From contig RXJV01000011.1 in the NCBI GenBank assembly GCA_003963075.1, forward strand, positions 1 through 64,000: a stretch of DNA of 64,000 bases, given 5' to 3'. The notes below the pieces were generated by a model. It saw only the letters and a program-made list of their open reading frames with translations, was not told where the DNA came from and made no database searches. Origin of the DNA: Burkholderiales bacterium. Its GTDB lineage: Bacteria; Pseudomonadota; Gammaproteobacteria; Burkholderiales; Burkholderiaceae_C. Positions 55,049-63,026 of the stretch are shown in pieces. How positions within the stretch are numbered: the first letter of the stretch is position 1; every line of letters begins with the position of its first letter. The translations under genes and the position numbers were made by a program.

Positions 55049-56658
55049 TAGCCCACCGCCGCGCCGTCGCGCCGCGGGTCGCTGGCCGCGACATAGCCCT
55101 CAGAAGCCGGGTCGCCGAGCCGCCAGATGAACTGGCCGGCGCCGAAGTCCTGGTAGCTGTCGTGGATGTCGCCGATCTGGTGGCCGCGCGCACGCAGGCC
55201 TTCGATGGTCGCGGCCGGCATGTGCGGCTCGATATTGATCGACAGGCCCTCGTTGAAGCGCCAGCGCGGCGCATCGCAGGCGGCCTGCGGGTTCTGGCCG
55301 TAGCAAAGCATGCGCACCAGGGTCTGCAGATGGCCCTGCGGCTGCATATTGCCGCCCATCACGCCAAAGCTCATCACGGGCTGGCCGCCTTTTGTCAGGA
55401 ACCCAGGGATGATGGTGTGGAAGGGCCGCTTGCCCGGCGCGACCTGGTTGGGATGGCCCGCCTCCAGCGTGAAGCCATGGCCGCGGTTCTGCAGGCTCAC
55501 GCCATAACCCGGCAGCACCAGGCCCGAACCGAAGCCCATGTAGTTGCTCTGGATGAAGCTGACCATCATGCCGCGCTCGTCGGCGGCGGTCAGGTAGATC
55601 GTGCCACCCTTGATCGGGTGGCCGGCGCCGAAGACCTGCGCGCGGGCCGGGTCGATCAGGCGGGCGCGCTCGGCGAGGTAGCCGGGGTCGAGCAACTCGC
55701 CCGGCGTCACCGCCATCGCAGCGGGCTCCGCCACGTAGCGGTAGACGTCGGCGAAGGCGAGCTTCATCGCCTCGATCATCAGGTGCTGGGCCTCGGGGCT
55801 GTCCACCGCATGGTCGGTCAGGCGGCAGTGCGACAGCAGGCCGAGCGCCATCTGCGCCGCGATGCCCTGGCCGTTGGGCGGGATCTCATGCAGCGTGTGG
55901 CCGGCAAAGTCCTGCGCCAGCGGCGTCACCCACTCGGGCCGGTAGGCGGCCAGGTCGGCCTCGGTCATCGCTCCGCCGGTGTCGCGCGCAAAGCGGGCCA
56001 GCGCGGCGGCGATCTCGCCGCGGTAGAAGGCCTCGCCCCGCGTCTCGGCGATCAGCTTCAGACTACGCGCGGCGTCGGGAAAGCTGAAGCGCTCGCCGAC
56101 CGCCGGCGCACGCCCGTGCGGCAGAAAGGCCTGGGCGAAGCCAGGTTGCGATGTGATCTCCGGCAGCGCGGCGGCCATCGCCCACTTGCCCTGCACGATC
56201 GGCGGGACCGCATAGCCGCGCTGCGCGATCTCGATGGCAGGCGCCATCAGGTCGGCAAACGGCAGCTTGCCGAAGCGCTCGTTCAGGGCCGTCCAGCCGC
56301 CGACGGCGCCTGGCACGGTGACGGCGCCCCAGCCGCGGCGGGGCATCGACGGACCGTCGAAGCACTCAGGCGACCAAGCCGCTGGCGCCGGGCCCGAGGC
56401 ATTCAGGCCGTGCAGCTGCTGGCCGTCCCACAGGATGCAGAAGGCGTCCGAACCCAGCCCATTGCTGCAGGGCTCGACCAGGGTCATGCAGGCCGCCGTC
56501 GCAATCGCCGCGTCGACGGCGTTGCCGCCGGCCTGCAGCATGCGCAGCCCGGCCTGGGCGGCGAGCGGGTGCGAGGTCGAGACGATGTTGCGCGCGAACA
56601 GTGGGCTGCGGCGGCTGGCATAGCCCGCGGACCAGTCGAAGCGGGAGGCGGTGTTCAT
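55045..56658 (-). CDS. Gamma-glutamyltransferase family protein (YwrD-like)
   Basis: A 537-residue Ntn-type hydrolase that transfers or hydrolyses gamma-glutamyl groups, for example from glutathione. Family marks are VSTSHPLAAQAGLRMLQAGG, NAVDAAIATAA and PCSNGLGSDAFCILWDG. GGTIYLTAADERG lies near residue 350, where cleavage before Thr would create the small subunit. SFIQSNYMGFGSGLVLPGYG and MGGNMQPQGHLQTLVRM are in the small subunit. No clear signal peptide is present in the chosen start (ATG 56658), matching cytoplasmic YwrD-type members. Confidence 0.9.
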   Translation of the reverse strand: MNTASRFDWSAGYASRRSPLFARNIVSTSHPLAAQAGLRMLQAGGNAVDAAIATAACMTLVEPCSNGLGSDAFCILWDGQQLHGLNASGPAPAAWSPECFDGPSMPRRGWGAVTVPGAVGGWTALNERFGKLPFADLMAPAIEIAQRGYAVPPIVQGKWAMAAALPEITSQPGFAQAFLPHGRAPAVGERFSFPDAARSLKLIAETRGEAFYRGEIAAALARFARDTGGAMTEADLAAYRPEWVTPLAQDFAGHTLHEIPPNGQGIAAQMALGLLSHCRLTDHAVDSPEAQHLMIEAMKLAFADVYRYVAEPAAMAVTPGELLDPGYLAERARLIDPARAQVFGAGHPIKGGTIYLTAADERGMMVSFIQSNYMGFGSGLVLPGYGVSLQNRGHGFTLEAGHPNQVAPGKRPFHTIIPGFLTKGGQPVMSFGVMGGNMQPQGHLQTLVRMLCYGQNPQAACDAPRWRFNEGLSINIEPHMPAATIEGLRARGHQIGDIHDSYQDFGAGQFIWRLGDPASEGYVAASDPRRDGAAVGY

Positions 56659-56789
56659 GGCCCCCGATTCTGCGCGGTGTAAGGGTTTGAAACCGCATCG
56701 GGCGGCGTCAACGATGGCGCTGCAAACGTCGTTGTCTGCCCAAGCTTTCGCGAAGCCGAACCGAAACCCCAACCACCCTGGAGCCTCAA

Positions 56790-57116
56790 ATGAACGCACT
56801 GAAGACCACCCTCGCTACCGCCCTGTTCACGCTCGCCTCGGGCGTGGCATTGGCTCAAGGCACGACAACGACGCCCGCTGCGGCGCCGGCGGCGATGCCC
56901 GCCGTGAAGGCCGCACCGGCCACCACCGCCGCTCCGGCCACCGCCACCGCACCGGCCGCCGCCACCGCACCGGCCGCCGCCAAGGCCCCTGCCGTTGCAG
57001 CCGCCCCCGCCGAAGCCGCTAGCACGGCCAAGAAGGGCCACAAGCATGGTGGCAAGAAGCACGCCGACAAGGCCGCTCACGACACCGCCACCAAGACCGA
57101 AACCAAGACGCAGTAA
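56790..57116 (+). CDS. Small secreted Ala/Thr/Pro-rich protein with Lys/His-rich tail
   Basis: A 108-residue low-complexity protein. Residues 1-23 form a signal peptide (MNALKTTLATALFTLASGVALAQ). The middle (about 24-78) consists of Ala, Thr and Pro repeats. The tail KKGHKHGGKKHADKAAHD is rich in Lys and His and could bind metal ions or nucleic acid. No family was recognised; similar histone H1-like Ala/Lys proteins exist in Burkholderiales. A 36-base exact duplication underlies part of the repeats. A strong terminator follows, so it is a separate transcript. Confidence 0.7.
   Translation: MNALKTTLATALFTLASGVALAQGTTTTPAAAPAAMPAVKAAPATTAAPATATAPAAATAPAAAKAPAVAAAPAEAASTAKKGHKHGGKKHADKAAHDTATKTETKTQ
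56943..56978 (+). repeat. 18-base exact tandem duplication inside the Ala-rich gene
   Basis: Two identical 18-base units (each starting GCCACCGCACC and ending GCCGCC) stand head to tail and encode six residues of the Ala/Thr/Pro tract each. This is a likely site of length variation by slippage. Confidence 0.75.
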
Positions 57117-57135
57117 GCGCCACCGCGCTCCGCGC

Positions 57136-57168
57136 AAGGCCGCAGCCCTCACCGGCTGCGGCCTTTTT
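57136..57168 (+). terminator. Intrinsic terminator after the Ala-rich secreted protein gene
   Basis: A 10-base-pair stem (GGCCGCAGCC with GGCTGCGGCC) and a CTCACC loop are followed by five T residues, preceded by two A residues that can pair. It lies 20 bases after the stop codon. Confidence 0.88.
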
Positions 57169-57270
57169 GCTGGGCGGCTTGCCCAGCCGTGAACTGTGTC
57201 TCGAACCACCATGCGCACCCCCGCGTCAAGGCGTGTCGCGCTTCGACATGGCTTCCTAGACTGCCGCACC

Positions 57271-58194
57271 ATGTCCAAGACCCCGCTCCGCGCCATTCGC
57301 CGCCTCGCCCTGCTCGCCACCCTGCTCGCCGCCGGCGGCGCACATGCCGGCCCGATCAGCCTGGGGCTGGACGGCAGCCTCAACCTGCTGGCCTTCGGCA
57401 ACATGAACGTCAGCAGCAGCGACGTGGAGGGCCGTGTGGCCGTGGGCGGCAATGCGACGCTGGGCGGCTATTCGATCAACACCAAGACCGGCTCCAGCGC
57501 GCTGTACGCCGGCACCGGGCTGACGGTGGGCGGCAACCTGAGCTTCTCCAGCGGCACCGTCTGGGGTGGGGCCGTCGTCGGCGGCGCCTACACGCCCAAT
57601 GCGTCGGGCAATGTGATGGGCGGCGTCACCAGCGGCCAGGGTTTTGCGTTCGCGAGCGAGCAGCAGCGGCTGGCGACGCTGTCGGCCACACTCGACGCGC
57701 TGACCAACACCGGCAGCGCCGTCGACCAATGGGGCACGCTGCACTTCAACGCGACCGGCCAGAGCCTCGCGGTGTTTGACATCCAGGCGGCCGACGTGGC
57801 GAAGAACCTGCAGATCGACGGCCTGGGCGTCGGTGCTCAGGTCCTCATCAACGTTCACGGCACGTCCGTCGATTTCGGCAACCACGGCTACACCGGCTTC
57901 AACAAGGGCCAGGTGCTGTTCAACCTGCCCGACGCGAAAACCCTGATCCTCAACGGCGGCATCAATGCATCGCTGCTGGCGCTGAACGCCAGCGTCGGGC
58001 CCGGCTGGGGCCAGATCAACGGCCAGGTCGTCGTGAAGGACTGGAACAGCAGCGTTCAGGTCAATGACGCGCCGATGCCCAGCCCACGGCCGCCGGTTCC
58101 GAATCAGTCACGTCCCCTGCCCGAACCGGCATCGCTTGCGCTCGCTGGCCTGGGCCTGGCAGCGGCCTTGCTGGCACGCCGCCGCAGCCGCTGA
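57271..58194 (+). CDS. PEP-CTERM choice-of-anchor A family protein
   Basis: A 307-residue exported protein. A signal peptide (ending GGAHA) is followed by a choice-of-anchor A domain (about residues 27-250: LNLLAFGNMNVSSSDVEGRVAVGGN, FDIQAADVAKNLQIDGLG). The C-terminus is a PEP-CTERM sorting signal: LPEPASLALAGLG, a hydrophobic helix, then ARRRSR. This tail is the proposed substrate of exosortases, so XrtB (36957-37850) or another exosortase elsewhere would process it. ATG 57271 was chosen for its signal peptide. Confidence 0.92.
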   Translation: MSKTPLRAIRRLALLATLLAAGGAHAGPISLGLDGSLNLLAFGNMNVSSSDVEGRVAVGGNATLGGYSINTKTGSSALYAGTGLTVGGNLSFSSGTVWGGAVVGGAYTPNASGNVMGGVTSGQGFAFASEQQRLATLSATLDALTNTGSAVDQWGTLHFNATGQSLAVFDIQAADVAKNLQIDGLGVGAQVLINVHGTSVDFGNHGYTGFNKGQVLFNLPDAKTLILNGGINASLLALNASVGPGWGQINGQVVVKDWNSSVQVNDAPMPSPRPPVPNQSRPLPEPASLALAGLGLAAALLARRRSR

Positions 58195-58234
58195 ATCGGC
58201 ACAGCCGGATCGCGTCAACACGGCGCGCGGCGCG

Positions 58235-59233
58235 TCACAGGAACTCGGCCCGGATGTCGACACTGGACCGCCGGCCCACCGCCTGCAGATGGGTGGCCAG
58301 CCAGGCGCGCGCCTGCTCGCGCCCGGCGTCGCGCAGGCCACAGAGGTAGCGCCAACGCACATCGAACTTGCTGGAGGCGCCCTGCTGGGCCATCAGCTCG
58401 TCGCTGCGGATCGAATGGATGTGGATACGCCGCGCCTCCTGTGGCGACAGCTTGCCGCGGTCGATCAGGCTGGTGACAAAGGCGATGGCGCGCATCTCGC
58501 GCATCAACGTCGAGTTGAAGCTGATTTCATTGACCCGGTCTGCAATCTCGGCCGCGCTGCGCGGCAGGCCGCGCCGCACGATGGGGTTGACGTGCACGAT
58601 CAGCACATCGGCGCACCGGGCCTCGTAGATCAACGGAAAGATCGCCGGGTTGCCCATGAAACCGCCGTCCCAGTAGTACTGACCGCCGATTTCCTGCGCG
58701 GGAAACAGGTTCGGCAGGCAGGCACTGGCCAGCACCGCGTCCAGGCTCAGCTCCTGGGCGCTGAACACCTTGATCTTGCCGGTCTCGACATTGGTTGCGC
58801 TGACGAAAAGCCGCACCGGCGATGCCCGCCGCAGGGCCTCGAAGTCGACCTGGGCCTGCAGCAGCTCGCGCAGCGGGTTGAAGCCCAGCGGGTTGAGCTG
58901 GTAGGGCGACAGCAGCTGGGTCAGCGCCGCAGCCCAAGCGTGCACCAACCCGTACTCCAGGCCCGGCAGGCTCCAGCCGCCGAGCTCCGATACCGAGCGC
59001 CACAGCCGCTCCAGCGCGGCGCGTGCGCCGGCCACGCCGGCCAGCCGCATGCCCTCGGCCAGCACCACCGCGTTCAGGCTGCCGGCGCTGGTGGCGCTGA
59101 TGGCCTCGAAGCGCAGCCGCCCGTCTTCGAGCAATTGGTCCAGCACGCCCCAGGTGAAGGCGCCATGCGAGCCTCCCCCCTGCAAGGCCAGGTTGATGGT
59201 CTTGGTGATGGGTTTGGTGCGCGAGGCCGCCAT
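58235..59233 (-). CDS. Patatin-like phospholipase
   Basis: A 332-residue serine acyl hydrolase. The oxyanion loop is LALQGGGSHGAFTWGVLDQL. The nucleophile Ser lies in ISATSAGSLNAV, where the first Gly of GxSxG is Ala. The catalytic Asp lies in YWDGGFMGNPA. Both halves of the Ser-Asp dyad are therefore present. It should hydrolyse phospholipids or related esters in the cytoplasm. No signal peptide is visible. It follows a methyltransferase gene by 5 bases. Confidence 0.9.
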   Translation of the reverse strand: MAASRTKPITKTINLALQGGGSHGAFTWGVLDQLLEDGRLRFEAISATSAGSLNAVVLAEGMRLAGVAGARAALERLWRSVSELGGWSLPGLEYGLVHAWAAALTQLLSPYQLNPLGFNPLRELLQAQVDFEALRRASPVRLFVSATNVETGKIKVFSAQELSLDAVLASACLPNLFPAQEIGGQYYWDGGFMGNPAIFPLIYEARCADVLIVHVNPIVRRGLPRSAAEIADRVNEISFNSTLMREMRAIAFVTSLIDRGKLSPQEARRIHIHSIRSDELMAQQGASSKFDVRWRYLCGLRDAGREQARAWLATHLQAVGRRSSVDIRAEFL

Positions 59234-59238
59234 CGCAG

Positions 59239-59865
59239 TCAGGCCACGCGCCCGTGGGCCAGGTAGATGCCGCCGAGCGGGCCGCAGTCGATGTCGAGAT
59301 CGACACCGGCGTCGGCCAGGCGCTGCCAGGGCCGGTCGAGCGCGTCGATCTGCAGCAACGAATGGCTGGCCGCCGCCCAGACGAAGGCGTTGACCGGCAG
59401 CGCCCAGGGCGGCCCCCAGGTGAGGCCGACCGAGGCCACCCGCGCGCCCTGCCTGAGCATGCCGATGACACGCCGCAGCGCGCTCGGCTGCTGCAGGATG
59501 TCGTGCGTGAACACGAAGAGCGCGGCGTCGGCGCGCCCGGCCCAGGCCGCCTCCTCGACCGGCGCGTGGATCAGCTCCACATTGCGCCAGCCCTCCGCCT
59601 GCACCCGGTGGCGGGCCCGCGCCAGCATCTCGGCCGATTGCTCGATGCCGACGATGCGCCCGGCCGGGCCGATCCGGCGCTGCAGCAGATCGAAGCTCAG
59701 GCCCGTGCCACAGCCCAGATCGAGCACGGCATCCCCGGGGCGCAGCGCCAGGCGCTGCACGCAGGCATGCCGCCAGGGCTCGAAGGCCAGCAGCTCGAGG
59801 TCATAGACCGGCGCCCGCCGGCGGTATTGCGCAAGCGCCTGATGGCGTTGAATCCCGGGCCGCAT
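59239..59865 (-). CDS. Class I SAM-dependent methyltransferase
   Basis: A 208-residue methyltransferase of the Methyltransf_11/25 type. The SAM loop is AVLDLGCGTGLSFDLL, followed by the acidic strand RIVGIEQSAEMLARARHRV. FVFTHDILQQPSALRRVIGML lies after motif III. The N-terminal RRRAPVYDLELL is common in the UbiE-like group, but the key UbiE signatures are absent. The substrate is unknown. ATG 59865 (MRPGIQRHQALAQY) was used; an upstream extension is possible. Confidence 0.82.
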   Translation of the reverse strand: MRPGIQRHQALAQYRRRAPVYDLELLAFEPWRHACVQRLALRPGDAVLDLGCGTGLSFDLLQRRIGPAGRIVGIEQSAEMLARARHRVQAEGWRNVELIHAPVEEAAWAGRADAALFVFTHDILQQPSALRRVIGMLRQGARVASVGLTWGPPWALPVNAFVWAAASHSLLQIDALDRPWQRLADAGVDLDIDCGPLGGIYLAHGRVA

Positions 59866-59923
59866 GGCCAAGCGTTGTACGCCGGCCCCGCGTGCTCGTC
59901 CACCGTGGCGCTGAGGCGCTGAT

Positions 59924-60913
59924 TCAGCGCACCGGCGCCCTCTGCCCCAGGGCCTTGACCGCGCCGGCACCCACCGCCGCGCCGAAGCGCTTGGCCAGGC
60001 GCTCGGCCACGTTGTCGCGCGGCGTGTAGTCGATCACGTCCTCGGCCTTGACCACCTCACGCGCGACAAAGTCCAGGTTGCCGAAGCGGTCGGCCAGGCC
60101 AAGCTGCACCGCCTGCTCGCCGTTCCAGAACAGGCCCGAGAAGGTCTCCGGCGTCTCCTTGAGCCGCTTGCCCCGCCCCTCGCGGACGACCGCGATGAAC
60201 TGCTGGTGGATCTGGTCCAGCATCGCTTGCGCATAGGCGCGCTGCTTGGGCGACACGGGGCTGAACGGGTCCAGCATGCCCTTGTTCTCGCCCGCGGTCA
60301 TCAGGCGCCGCTCCACGCCGAGCTTGTCCATCAGCCCGGTGAAGCCGAACCCGTCCATCAGCACGCCGATCGAGCCGACGACCGAGGCCTTGTCGACGAA
60401 GATTTCGTCTGCCGCCGCGGCGATGTAGTAGGCCCCGGAGGCGCACATCTCCTCGACCACGGCATACACCGGCTTGCCTGTCTGCTGCTTGAGCCGTGTG
60501 ATCTCGTCGTAGACGATGCCCGCCTGCACCGGGCTGCCGCCGGGCGAGTTGATGCGCAGCACGACGGCCTGGGCGGCATCGTCCTTGAACGCGTCCTTCA
60601 GCGCTGCGACGATCTGCTCGGCGCTGGCCTCGGTGTCGGCCGCGATCTCGCCGCGGACCTCGACCAGCGCCGTGTGCGGTGTTGTCGTCGGCGTGACGTG
60701 CCGGCCCTGAGCCCACAAGCTGTAGACCAGCAGCCCGGCCAGCGTGAGCCAGAACAGCCGGAAGAACACGCGCCAGCGCCGCTCGGCCCGGCGCTCGCGC
60801 AGGAAGTCGCGCGCCAGCTCGGCGAACAGGGGCTGCGCCTCTGCCGTCATCACGGGCGGCACGCCGATGGGGTCGCGCATCGGGGGCGGCAGGTCATCGT
60901 CGGGGGTGGTCAT
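59924..60913 (-). CDS. sppA: Signal peptide peptidase SppA-type S49 protease
   Basis: A 329-residue membrane protease. One N-terminal membrane helix (about residues 49-67, FFRLFWLTLAGLLVYSLWA) precedes the serine protease domain. VLRINSPGGSPVQAGIVYDE forms the oxyanion side. Ser 159 in MCASGAYYIAAAADEIF and Lys 211 in AGENKGM are spaced 52 residues apart, as expected for the S49 Ser-Lys dyad. It degrades leftover signal peptides or membrane peptides. ATG 60913 gives the compact form without an additional upstream tail. Confidence 0.93.
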   Translation of the reverse strand: MTTPDDDLPPPMRDPIGVPPVMTAEAQPLFAELARDFLRERRAERRWRVFFRLFWLTLAGLLVYSLWAQGRHVTPTTTPHTALVEVRGEIAADTEASAEQIVAALKDAFKDDAAQAVVLRINSPGGSPVQAGIVYDEITRLKQQTGKPVYAVVEEMCASGAYYIAAAADEIFVDKASVVGSIGVLMDGFGFTGLMDKLGVERRLMTAGENKGMLDPFSPVSPKQRAYAQAMLDQIHQQFIAVVREGRGKRLKETPETFSGLFWNGEQAVQLGLADRFGNLDFVAREVVKAEDVIDYTPRDNVAERLAKRFGAAVGAGAVKALGQRAPVR

Positions 60914-60914
60914 C

Positions 60915-61301
60915 TCAATCCTGGAAAGCGGGTTGGGTGTCGCGCGTCGGGTGCCAGTAGACCTGGCCGTCGCGCTCGGAAACATCGATGCGGGTCAGCC
61001 GCCCGCGCGTGCAGGGGCCCATCACGCAGTGGCCGGTGAGCGGCTCGTAGGCTGCGCCATGGATGCTGCACATGATGTAGCGCTTGCTGCCGTCGAGGAA
61101 CTCGCCCTCCTGCCAGTCCATTTCGGTGGGCACGTGGGCGCAGCGGTTCAGGTAGGCGACAACGCGGCCCTCGAAGCGCAGCGCGAAGGCGCGCACCGGT
61201 TCGCGCCACTGGATGACGTCGAAGCTGACCGCCTTGCCGCGCTCCTCAAGCTCGGCCGAGGCGCACAGCCGCTGCGGCGGCGGCAGTTCAAGTTCAGGCA
61301 T
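60915..61301 (-). CDS. Rieske [2Fe-2S] domain protein
   Basis: A 128-residue protein made of a single Rieske domain. The cluster ligands lie in NRCAHVPTEMDW (C-x-H) and MCSIHGAAYEPLTGHCVMGP (C-x-x-H), the normal pair for a 2Fe-2S Rieske cluster. It resembles small ferredoxin-type Rieske proteins that serve as electron carriers. It lies between sppA and the HAD phosphatase gene, overlapping the latter's end by 8 bases, so the three are probably one transcript. Its partner enzyme is unknown. Confidence 0.9.
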   Translation of the reverse strand: MPELELPPPQRLCASAELEERGKAVSFDVIQWREPVRAFALRFEGRVVAYLNRCAHVPTEMDWQEGEFLDGSKRYIMCSIHGAAYEPLTGHCVMGPCTRGRLTRIDVSERDGQVYWHPTRDTQPAFQD

Positions 61302-61959
61302 GGGCCAGCAGCCAGTCGTGCAGCTCGCGGGTCGAGTGGGCCACGAACAGCGGGCCGTGTTCGGCGAAGGTCTCATGGTCATGGGCGCCAAAACTCACGC
61401 CGACGCTGGCCACGCCGGCGTTGGCGGCCAGCTGCAGATCGTGCGTCGTGTCACCGATCATCAGCGTGCGCTCGGGCTCCACACCGAACTCGCGCATCAG
61501 CTCCAGCAGCATCTGCGGGTGGGGCTTGGAGCGGGTCTCGTCGGCGGTGCGGGTGGCATCGAACATCTTCGTGAGCTCGGCATGCGCCAACACCCGGTCC
61601 AGGCCCACGCGGTTCTTGCCGGTGGCCACGGCCAGCCAGTGGTGACGGGCCTTCAGTGCCTGCAGCATCTCGATGCTGCCGTCGAACAGCGACACCTCGT
61701 GCTCGGAGCCCAGGTAGTGGTGGCGGTAGCGCAGGCCGAGTTCGCCGTAGCGGTCCTGCGACAGGCCCGGCACCACATGCTCCAACGCGTCCCGCAGGCC
61801 CAGGCCAATGACGTATTTGGCGCGCTCCAGCTCGGGCTCGGGCTCGCCGATGTCCACCGCCGCGCGCTGGATGCAGCGTGCGATCAGCGCGGTGGAGTCG
61901 AACAGGGTGCCGTCCCAGTCGAAGGCGATCAGGTCAAAACGTTGGGGGCGGTTGCTCAT
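61294..61959 (-). CDS. HAD-family phosphoglycolate phosphatase-like hydrolase
   Basis: A 221-residue HAD hydrolase. Motif I is LIAFDWDGTLFDSTAL (nucleophile Asp), motif II is in VATGKNRVGLDRV, motif III Lys is in TRSKPHPQML and motif IV is LMIGDTTHDLQLAANAG. The helical cap (about residues 20-90) matches the Gph subgroup. It might detoxify phosphoglycolate or another small phosphate ester. ATG 61959 (MSNRPQRFDL) was chosen; a tandem repeat region lies upstream. Confidence 0.92.
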   Translation of the reverse strand: MSNRPQRFDLIAFDWDGTLFDSTALIARCIQRAAVDIGEPEPELERAKYVIGLGLRDALEHVVPGLSQDRYGELGLRYRHHYLGSEHEVSLFDGSIEMLQALKARHHWLAVATGKNRVGLDRVLAHAELTKMFDATRTADETRSKPHPQMLLELMREFGVEPERTLMIGDTTHDLQLAANAGVASVGVSFGAHDHETFAEHGPLFVAHSTRELHDWLLAHA

Positions 61960-62167
61960 TGGCGGGATTGTCGGCGCAAGAGGATTCTCTGCCCTCTGCC
62001 GGCCAGCAGAGCCTCTCGCAGGCCGGACGCCCCCATCGAGCGCCCATCGAGCGCCCACCGAGCGCCCACCGAGTGCTTTGCGGTTCCACAGCGTTAGGGA
62101 TGACTGCCGCATCGGCTGGCTCCACAGTAGGCGGCGCATCGCTTCAAACCTGAACACGGAGATTGCC
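61960..62167. other. Intergenic region between the HAD and SGNH hydrolase genes
   Basis: About 200 bases of divergent-promoter space that contain an 11-base tandem repeat at 62034-62077. The HAD gene reads left, the SGNH gene right. No clear promoter was identified. Confidence 0.4.
62034..62077 (+). repeat. Four-copy 11-base tandem repeat
   Basis: Units read CATCGAGCGCC, CATCGAGCGCC, CACCGAGCGCC and CACCGAGTGCT, so the repeat decays toward its right end. It sits in the divergent intergenic region, where a change in copy number could alter promoter spacing. Confidence 0.85.
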
Positions 62168-63016
62168 ATGCCATCAGTGGTGTGCACGGGCCATGAATAC
62201 CTCGGACGCTCCCAGGAGATCGAGGCCCGGGGGCCATTCACCTACCGGTTGCTGGCGGACGGCGACTCATGGATGGACCGTAGCTCCCTGGTCATCCCCT
62301 CTTTGCCGTGGTTCCTGGCCCATGAGATGGACAACCGCGGCCAGCCCGTGTTGATCATCAACCTGGCCATTGCTGGCTCCGAGCTGCGGCAGCTCGTCGA
62401 CATCATGAAAGGCGAGTTCGTCTGGTGGCTCCAGCAGTTTCGATACGACGCCATCCTGCTGAGCGCCGGAGGCAACGACTTCATCGATGCCGCCCGCGAC
62501 CCCGATCCCGGCCAGGGCCTTTTGTTGAACATGGCGGGGCAACCGCTCCCAGCCGACGGCTATGCCTGTGTTGACCCAGCGGCCCGACGCCTCCTGAAGG
62601 ACTACCTCGACACCGACTTCAGGCAACTGGTCGACGCGATCCGGGCCGATGCATACAACCACAGCACGCCCGTCTTGCTGAACAGCTATGACACGCCGGT
62701 CGCCCGCAATGCACCGGCCGGCCCGGGCTTCGGCCCCTGGCTGTACAAGGCTTACCAGAAGAACAGCATTGACCCGCGGCTATGGCCTGCGTTGACAGCA
62801 GGCCTGTTCCGCGACATCAGTTCGGTCATCCAGGGGTGGACAACCTTCGATGGTGCCTTGCATGTGGTTCCGACCACCGGCGTGCTGAATGCCGCCGATC
62901 CGGCCTCCCCGGGCAGCAGTGGGGACTTGGCCAACGAGATCCACCCCAACGCCTCCGGCTGGACCAAGGAAGCCCGAGTTTGGGCAGACGCGCTTGCCCA
63001 GGTCCTGGGCCGGTAG
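62168..63016 (+). CDS. SGNH/GDSL-type hydrolase
   Basis: A 282-residue protein of the SGNH hydrolase fold. Block I is LLADGDSWMD (the Ser-containing GDS motif), a Gly-containing block II follows (LIINLAIAGSELRQL), block III is ILLSAGGNDFIDAA and block V is NEIHPNASGWTKEA with the catalytic His. No signal peptide is visible at the chosen ATG 62168, so the enzyme is probably cytoplasmic unless it uses another route. The substrate ester is unknown. It converges on rluC with a 10-base gap. Confidence 0.82.
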   Translation: MPSVVCTGHEYLGRSQEIEARGPFTYRLLADGDSWMDRSSLVIPSLPWFLAHEMDNRGQPVLIINLAIAGSELRQLVDIMKGEFVWWLQQFRYDAILLSAGGNDFIDAARDPDPGQGLLLNMAGQPLPADGYACVDPAARRLLKDYLDTDFRQLVDAIRADAYNHSTPVLLNSYDTPVARNAPAGPGFGPWLYKAYQKNSIDPRLWPALTAGLFRDISSVIQGWTTFDGALHVVPTTGVLNAADPASPGSSGDLANEIHPNASGWTKEARVWADALAQVLGR

Positions 63017-63026
63017 GCGGGCCGGT

